DNA of 64,000 nt from JBHIYN01 sp041984235 (lineage in GTDB: Bacteria > Pseudomonadota > Gammaproteobacteria > Ga0077536): positions 124,001 to 188,000 of the forward strand of contig JBHIYN010000005.1 of assembly GCA_041984235.1 (NCBI GenBank). The letters are read 5' to 3'. Within the stretch, counting starts at the first letter, position 1. Every line of letters begins with the position of its first letter. Positions 58,805-64,000 of this stretch are shown here, in pieces. The notes below the pieces were generated by a model. The model was not told the DNA's origin. It did no database searches and saw only the letters and a list, made by a program, of their open reading frames with translations. A program made the translations under genes and the position numbers.

Positions 58805-59886
58805 CACCGGATCTTGAGCGTGGCCAGCGCGGCCAGCACCAGCACCACGGTGATGATCCAGAAGCGCACGATGACGCGCGGCTCGGGCCAGCCCTTGAGC
58901 TCGAAATGATGGTGAATCGGCGCCATGCGAAAGATGCGGCGCCCGGTCAGCTTGAACGACACCACTTGCAGAATGACCGACACCGTTTCCATGACGAACA
59001 CGCCGCCCATGATCAGCAGCACCAGCTCCTGGCGCACGACGATGGCGACGGTGCCGATGGCGGCGCCCAGCGCGAGTGCACCGATGTCGCCCATGAAGAC
59101 CATTGCCGGGTAGGTGTTGAACCACAGGAAACCCAGCCCGGCGCCGACGATCGCGCCGCAGAACACGCACACCTCGCCGACCCCGAACACGTAGGGCACG
59201 GCGAGGTAGCGCGCAAAGTTGACGTTGCCGGCGACGTAGGCGAATACGATCAAGGCCGCCGCCACCATCACCGTCGGCAACACCGCGAGGCCGTCGAGAC
59301 CATCGGTCAGGTTGACCGCGTTGCTGGTGCCGACGATGACGAAATAGGCGAGCACCACGTACAGCCAGCCGAGATCGATGGCCACGCTCTTGACCAGCGG
59401 CACGATGAGCTGGGTTTCGGTCGGGGTCTGCGCGGTCAGGTAGAGCGTAAATGCGGTGCCCAGCGCAGCCGCCGACTGCCAGAAGATCTTGTACGGCGCA
59501 CGCAGGCCGCGCGCGTCACGGCGCACCAGCTTGAGGTAGTCGTCGTAGAAGCCAATCGCCCCGAACAGCAACGTGGTGATCAGGACCACCCACACGAAGC
59601 GATTGCTGAGATCGCTCCACAGCAGCGTGCTGGCCGCGATCGAAACCAGGATCAGCAGACCGCCCATGGTCGGCGTGCCGGCCTTGGAGAGATGGCTTTG
59701 CGGGCCGTCGTCACGCACCGTCTGACCGATCTGGAAGCGTACCAGGTGCCGGATCATGCCGGGGCCGATCAGCAGCGCGATGAACAGCGCCGTGAGCACG
59801 CCGAGAATGGTGCGCAGGGTCAGGTACTGGAAGACGTTGAAGCCCGAGTAGTACTGCGCAAGATAGTCGGTCAGGTGCATCAGCAT
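58804..59886 (-). CDS. mraY: Phospho-N-acetylmuramoyl-pentapeptide transferase
   Basis: Ten-helix membrane enzyme that joins the UDP-MurNAc-pentapeptide to undecaprenyl phosphate, giving lipid I. The 360-residue length equals E. coli MraY. Conserved features are YYSGFNVFQYLT, the DDG-type DDYLK motif and NLTDGLDGLA, and the C-terminal MAPIHHHFELKGW. The start at 59886 aligns with E. coli MraY; an ATG six bases further in (59880) would give TGATG coupling with the murF stop. Confidence 0.97.
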   Translation of the reverse strand: MLMHLTDYLAQYYSGFNVFQYLTLRTILGVLTALFIALLIGPGMIRHLVRFQIGQTVRDDGPQSHLSKAGTPTMGGLLILVSIAASTLLWSDLSNRFVWVVLITTLLFGAIGFYDDYLKLVRRDARGLRAPYKIFWQSAAALGTAFTLYLTAQTPTETQLIVPLVKSVAIDLGWLYVVLAYFVIVGTSNAVNLTDGLDGLAVLPTVMVAAALIVFAYVAGNVNFARYLAVPYVFGVGEVCVFCGAIVGAGLGFLWFNTYPAMVFMGDIGALALGAAIGTVAIVVRQELVLLIMGGVFVMETVSVILQVVSFKLTGRRIFRMAPIHHHFELKGWPEPRVIVRFWIITVVLVLAALATLKIR

Positions 59887-61241
59887 GGCTGCGGCTCCTC
59901 CGCGGTCAGGGATTCGACGACGGCCTCCAGCGCCATCATGCGTGAGCCCTTGACCAGGATGGTGACGGTGCCGTCAGCACGATCGAGTGCAGCACCGACG
60001 GCGTCGATCAGCGCCGCGCGCTCCTCGAAATGAGCGCCGCCGGGTCCGAACTCGTCAACCGCGCTGCGGCTCAGCGGCCCCAGCGCAAACAGGTGCGAGA
60101 CACCGGCTGCGCGCGCCGCACGGCCCGCCGCGCGATGATGCTCCACGGCACCGTCGCCCAGCTCGCCCATGTCACCAAGCACCAGCCAGCGCGCGGTGTC
60201 CGCGGTGGCGAGCACCTCCAGCGCGGCGCCCAGCGAGGCCGGGTTGGCGTTGTAACAGTCGTCGATGACGCGCGTGCCGCGCCGTGCGCGCAGCATGCGC
60301 AGGCGCCCGCGCAGCGGCCGGGCGCGCGCCAGACCGCGCGCGATCTCCTCGAGGCTCGCGTCCGCGGCGAGGGCTGCCGCGGACGCCGCCAGCGCATTGT
60401 CGACGTTGTGCCGGCCGCGGTAAGCGAGCCGTACGCCGATCTCGCCGGCCGGACAGCACAGCGTGAAGGTCGTTTCGTCCTCGCCGTCGACCACGTTGCG
60501 CGCCCTCACCTCGGCGGAACGGCCGAACCGGATGCAGCGGCGGGACCCGGCCAGCCCGGCCCACAGCGGCGCGAACGCGTCGTCGGCGTTGTAGACCGCA
60601 ACACCGTCCTCACCCAGACCGGCGAGCATGTCGCCCTTGGTCCGCGCCACCGTCTCCACGTCACCCAGACCTTCCAGGTGCGATGCGGCGGCCAGGGTGA
60701 CGACGCCGATGGTCGGCCGTGCGATATCGACCAGCACCGCGATGTCGCCGGGCTGACTCGCGCCCATCTCGATGACGGCGGCAGCGTGATCCGGTCCGAG
60801 CCGGAACAGGGTCTGCGGCACTCCGATGTCGTTGTTGAGATTTCCCGCGGTGATCAATGCCGGGCCGCGCTCGAGCATGATTGCCCCGAGCATTTCCTTG
60901 ACCGTGGTCTTGCCGGCGCTGCCGGTGATCCCGATCACGGGGATCGCAAAGCGCGCGCGCCAGTCGCGCGCCAGCACAGCGAGCCCGCGACGCGTGTCGG
61001 CGACCTCGATGCGGGCCAGCGCCGCTGCACCGGCATGCTCGACCACCGCGCCGGCCGCACCGGCGGTGGCGGCCGCGGCCAGCATGTCGTGTCCGTCGAA
61101 GCGCGGTCCGCGCAGCGCGAAGAACAACTCGTCCGCCGCGAGGCTGCGGGTGTCGGTGCTGACGCCACGGAACGCGCGCGAGGATCCGTGCAGAAGACCG
61201 CCCAGCACGCGCGCTGCCTCGGACAGGGTGCCGGCGATCAC
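59880..61241 (-). CDS. murF: UDP-N-acetylmuramoyl-tripeptide-D-alanyl-D-alanine ligase
   Basis: Adds the D-Ala-D-Ala dipeptide to complete the UDP-MurNAc-pentapeptide. The 453-residue protein has the N-terminal substrate domain with VSTDTRSLAADELFFAL, the P-loop GITGSAGKTTVKEM, the central AGNLNNDIGVP and the C-terminal DDCYNANPASL. It starts with GTG at 61241, sharing four bases with murE (GTGA). Codon use and length are normal. Confidence 0.96.
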   Translation of the reverse strand: MIAGTLSEAARVLGGLLHGSSRAFRGVSTDTRSLAADELFFALRGPRFDGHDMLAAAATAGAAGAVVEHAGAAALARIEVADTRRGLAVLARDWRARFAIPVIGITGSAGKTTVKEMLGAIMLERGPALITAGNLNNDIGVPQTLFRLGPDHAAAVIEMGASQPGDIAVLVDIARPTIGVVTLAAASHLEGLGDVETVARTKGDMLAGLGEDGVAVYNADDAFAPLWAGLAGSRRCIRFGRSAEVRARNVVDGEDETTFTLCCPAGEIGVRLAYRGRHNVDNALAASAAALAADASLEEIARGLARARPLRGRLRMLRARRGTRVIDDCYNANPASLGAALEVLATADTARWLVLGDMGELGDGAVEHHRAAGRAARAAGVSHLFALGPLSRSAVDEFGPGGAHFEERAALIDAVGAALDRADGTVTILVKGSRMMALEAVVESLTAEEPQPC

Positions 61242-62743
61242 GGGGCGTCCTCCGCCAGCAGCCGCGCGATCGTTTCGCGATCGTCGAAATGGTCGAAACG
61301 CCCCGCCCGCTCCTGCGTGGTCTCGTGTCCCTTGCCGGCAACCAGCACCACGTCGCCGCGCGCGGCACCGTGCAGTGCCAGCGCGATGGCCGCGCCGCGG
61401 TCGAGCACGACCGTCGCGGCGTGCGGCGCCGGCATGCCGCCCAGGATCGCTTCGGCGATAGCCTGCTCGTCCTCGTCACGCGGGTTGTCGGAGGTGATCA
61501 CCACGCGGTCGGCGAGCGCGGCCGCGGCCGCGCCCATCGCCGCGCGCTTGCTGCGATCGCGATTGCCGCCGCAGCCGAACACTACGTGCAGGCGTGCCGG
61601 CGTGAGCTCACGCAGCGCTGTCAGGGCGGCGGCCAGGCTGTCCGGGCCGTGGGCATAGTCGACGAAGACCTGCGCCCCGCGCGGCGTGCGGCCGCATCGT
61701 TGCATGCGCCCAGGCGCGGCCTCCAGTCGTTCCAGCGCCGCGGCCACGCGAGCGAAGGGATGACCGGCGGCGAGCAGCATGGCGGCCGTCAGCAAGAGGT
61801 TGTCGACGTTGAAGCGACCGACCAGGCGCGAGCGCACCGTCGCGCGCTGACCGTCCGCAGCGAGATCGAAGCTGATACCGGATGCGGCGGGGCGAATGTC
61901 CGCCGCGGTGACCCGCGCGAGCCCGGCGTCGGCGCCCGCACCAGCGCCGGAGGAGCACGTCCACAGGTCGAGATCGTCGGCCAGCGAAGCGGCCAGTGCG
62001 GCGCCGGTCGCGTCGTCGACGTTGATCACCGCCGCCGACAGCGGGCGCTGCACGAACAGGCGCCGCTTGGCGGCCGCGTAGGCTTCCAGATCACCGTGAT
62101 AGTCGAGGTGATCGTGGCCAAGATTGGTGAACGCCGCCGCGGCCAGGCGTACACCGGCCAGGCGCTGCTGGTCGAGCGCGTGGGACGAAGCTTCCAGCGC
62201 GGCGGCAGCGCAGCCCGCGGCGCGAAAGCGGGCCAGCCAGCGGTGCACGGAAATCACGTCCGGCGTGGTGTTGGCGACGGTTTCCAGCTCGCCCGGGCAG
62301 CCGCCACCGAGAGTGCCAAGGTAACCGCAGGGCGCCGCTATGTGACCGATCGCCTGGGCCACCAGGTAGGCGACGGTGGTCTTGCCGTTGGTGCCGGTAA
62401 CGGCGAACACGGCCAGCGCAGCCGAGGGATGATCGAAGAAACGGTCGGCGATGCCGCCCAGCCGTTCGCGCAGACGCGGTACGACGATCACGGGCACGCC
62501 ATCGTCGGCGGGCGCGTCGCGCTCGGCAAGGATCGCCGCGGCACCGCGCGCGCGGGCCTCGCCCGCGAACGCGAGACCATCGACGCGCGTGCCGCCGAGC
62601 GCGACGAAGCAGGCGCCCGGCTGCACCGTGCGGCTGTCCAGGGTGAGGTCACTGACTTCACGATCGTCGCCGGGCCCGATCTCGGCGAAGCCGTCGAGCA
62701 GCGCGGACAGGGTCACGCCCTCGTGTACACAGGTCGCGCTCAT
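61238..62743 (-). CDS. murE: UDP-MurNAc-L-Ala-D-Glu:meso-diaminopimelate ligase
   Basis: Adds meso-diaminopimelate as the third stem residue. The 501-residue protein has the P-loop VTGTNGKTTVAYL, the uridine domain and the substrate motif SDNPRDED (DNPR is diagnostic for diaminopimelate rather than lysine), plus AGKGHET. The start at 62743 shares four bases with the ftsI stop (ATGA). Confidence 0.97.
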   Translation of the reverse strand: MSATCVHEGVTLSALLDGFAEIGPGDDREVSDLTLDSRTVQPGACFVALGGTRVDGLAFAGEARARGAAAILAERDAPADDGVPVIVVPRLRERLGGIADRFFDHPSAALAVFAVTGTNGKTTVAYLVAQAIGHIAAPCGYLGTLGGGCPGELETVANTTPDVISVHRWLARFRAAGCAAAALEASSHALDQQRLAGVRLAAAAFTNLGHDHLDYHGDLEAYAAAKRRLFVQRPLSAAVINVDDATGAALAASLADDLDLWTCSSGAGAGADAGLARVTAADIRPAASGISFDLAADGQRATVRSRLVGRFNVDNLLLTAAMLLAAGHPFARVAAALERLEAAPGRMQRCGRTPRGAQVFVDYAHGPDSLAAALTALRELTPARLHVVFGCGGNRDRSKRAAMGAAAAALADRVVITSDNPRDEDEQAIAEAILGGMPAPHAATVVLDRGAAIALALHGAARGDVVLVAGKGHETTQERAGRFDHFDDRETIARLLAEDAP

Positions 62744-64000
62744 TGCGGACCACGCTCGGCGTCGCCGGGCGCCGCGTGCCCGGCCAGCCAGACCCGTGGC
62801 GCGCTCGGCTCGGCGACGCGATCCGGTGGAATGTTGAGCACGCGCGTCGCCTCCGCCATCACGGCGGAGAAGATCGGTGCCGCCACGCGCCCGCCGAAAT
62901 GCTCGCCGCCCTTGGGCTCGTCGATCACGACGATCGCGACCAGGCGCGGCTGCGCCGCGGGGATCATGCCGGCGAACAGCGACAGGTAGCGGTTCTCGGC
63001 GTAGCCGTCGACGGTGGACTTGTGCACCGTGCCGGTCTTGCCGGCCACGCTGTAGCCGTCGACCCTGGCCTGCTGCCCGGTGCCGTGATTGACCGCGCGG
63101 GACAGCATCTCGCGCAGCGCCGCCGCGGTCGACGCCTGCATCGCCCGTTCGCGCCTCGGCGGCGCGTCGCTACGCACCACGCGCAGCGGCAGCAGCCAGC
63201 CGCCGTTGGCGATCGCCGCATAGGCGCGGGCCAGCTGTACCGCGGTCACCGACATGCCATAGCCGAAGGCCAGCGTCGCGTGCTCAATCTCGCGCCAGTT
63301 GGCGAAGTCGTTGAGACGGCCGTAGCCCTCTCCCGGCAACGACACCTCGGTCAGCGAGCCGATGCCGACGGCGCGCAGCTGGCGCCACAGCACTTCCGGC
63401 TCCATCGACAGCGCCAGCTTGCTGGCGCCGACGTTGCTCGACTTCTCGATGATTCCGGCGACGTCCAGCGCGCCGAAGTTGCGCACGTCGCGCACCGTGT
63501 GGCGTCCCACCTTGAAGAAGCCCGGCGCCGTGTCGATCGGCGTGTGCGGCTCGTAGGCGCCCGACTCCAGCGCGGCGGCGATAGTAAACGGCTTCACGGT
63601 GGAGCCGGGCTCGAACAGGTCGGTGACCGCCCGGTTGCGGTAGTGCTCGCCCTTGAGCTCGCTGCGGTTATTGGGATTGAACGACGGCTGGTTGACCAGC
63701 GCGACGATCTCGCCGTTGTGCACGTCGACCACGACCAGCGAGCCGGCACGGGCGCGGTTCGCATGCACCGCGCTCTTGAGCGCGCGGTAGGCGGCGTACT
63801 GCACGCGCTCGTCGATGCTGAGCGGGATGTCTCGGCCGGGCCGGATCGGCTGCAGGCGCTCGACGTCTTCGACGACGCGTCCCAGCCGGTCCTTGATCAC
63901 CCGGCGCAGGCCAGGCGTGCCCTTGAGCGCACCGTCGAAGGCCAGCTCGATTCCTTCCTGTCCGCGATCGTCGACGTTGGTGAAGCCGATGACGTGCGCA
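62740..64000 (-). CDS. ftsI: Peptidoglycan D,D-transpeptidase FtsI (PBP3), N-terminal end outside window
   Basis: Class B penicillin-binding protein that cross-links septal peptidoglycan with FtsW. About 419 C-terminal residues are present; the cytoplasmic tail, transmembrane helix and pedestal start are beyond position 64000. The transpeptidase motifs are complete: SxxK as EPGSTVKPF, SxN as KSSNVG and KTG as AGKTGTVHK. The motif series and gene order (before murE) identify it as FtsI rather than another class B PBP. The ATG-like GTG at 63900 is internal. Confidence 0.96.
   Translation of the reverse strand, partial: AHVIGFTNVDDRGQEGIELAFDGALKGTPGLRRVIKDRLGRVVEDVERLQPIRPGRDIPLSIDERVQYAAYRALKSAVHANRARAGSLVVVDVHNGEIVALVNQPSFNPNNRSELKGEHYRNRAVTDLFEPGSTVKPFTIAAALESGAYEPHTPIDTAPGFFKVGRHTVRDVRNFGALDVAGIIEKSSNVGASKLALSMEPEVLWRQLRAVGIGSLTEVSLPGEGYGRLNDFANWREIEHATLAFGYGMSVTAVQLARAYAAIANGGWLLPLRVVRSDAPPRRERAMQASTAAALREMLSRAVNHGTGQQARVDGYSVAGKTGTVHKSTVDGYAENRYLSLFAGMIPAAQPRLVAIVVIDEPKGGEHFGGRVAAPIFSAVMAEATRVLNIPPDRVAEPSAPRVWLAGHAAPGDAERGPQ

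Overview
The window is 64 kb of a GC-rich chromosome from a gammaproteobacterium. The evidence is gene order. The division and cell-wall (dcw) cluster runs ftsI to ftsZ-lpxC, followed by dciA, an M23 peptidase gene, secA, argJ, a Nudix gene, zapD, coaE and pilD-pilC-pilB. The block arsC-wrbA-hda-perM-DUF2066-purM and the ilvI-ilvN-ilvC-(psd)-pssA block are both arranged much as in Pseudomonas and its relatives. MurE carries the DNPR motif of diaminopimelate-adding enzymes, and BamD, LpxC, PagL and MraY mark a Gram-negative envelope. I cannot name a genus. There is no prophage, insertion sequence, CRISPR array, tRNA or rRNA that I can see; this is core chromosome.

Layout. 1-2045 (minus): cysM (cut by the window edge), pagL, rimI and a family-4 uracil-DNA glycosylase. 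2241-7182 (minus): ilvI-ilvN-ilvC-psd-pssA, joining branched-chain amino acid synthesis to phosphatidylethanolamine synthesis. 7564-16709: proS, acyP, yihY, arsC-wrbA, perM-hda, a DUF2066 gene, purM and trmJ. 16765-24587: suhB, a GT2 glycosyltransferase, a large TMTC-like membrane protein, the type IV pilin gene pilA with a clear sigma54 promoter, and its regulators pilR-pilS, then a small zinc-motif protein gene. 24797-35347: sucCD, nadE, bamD, rluD-pgeF, a glutamate dehydrogenase and clpB behind a heat-shock promoter. 35485-40899 (plus): pilB-pilC-pilD-coaE-zapD. 40928-46094 onward (minus): Nudix/ThiE fusion, argJ, secA and an M23 peptidase; dciA lies on the plus strand. 47587-64000 (minus): the dcw cluster from lpxC back to a partial ftsI.

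How the genes work together. Two stretches supply type IV pili: PilB (extension ATPase), PilC (platform) and PilD (prepilin peptidase) in one, and PilA under PilS/PilR/sigma54 control in the other. The gene downstream of pilA encodes a polytopic protein with GT-C and TMTC-like features, and next to it lies a GT2 enzyme of the polyprenyl-phosphate sugar transferase kind. Together they make a plausible but unproven pilin glycosylation module, which is the most interesting hypothesis here. The dcw cluster makes lipid II (MurE, MurF, MraY, MurD, MurG, MurC, MurB, Ddl), polymerises septal wall (FtsW, FtsI) and builds the Z-ring (FtsQ, FtsA, FtsZ, with ZapD elsewhere). Every junction from ftsI to ftsQ overlaps.

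Points to check: a phosphatidylserine decarboxylase with Gly-Cys where the self-cleaving Gly-Ser should be; a perfect 26-bp palindrome with a -10-like element on each strand between trmJ and suhB; a PilB that has lost most of its zinc cysteines; and a possible leaderless purM.
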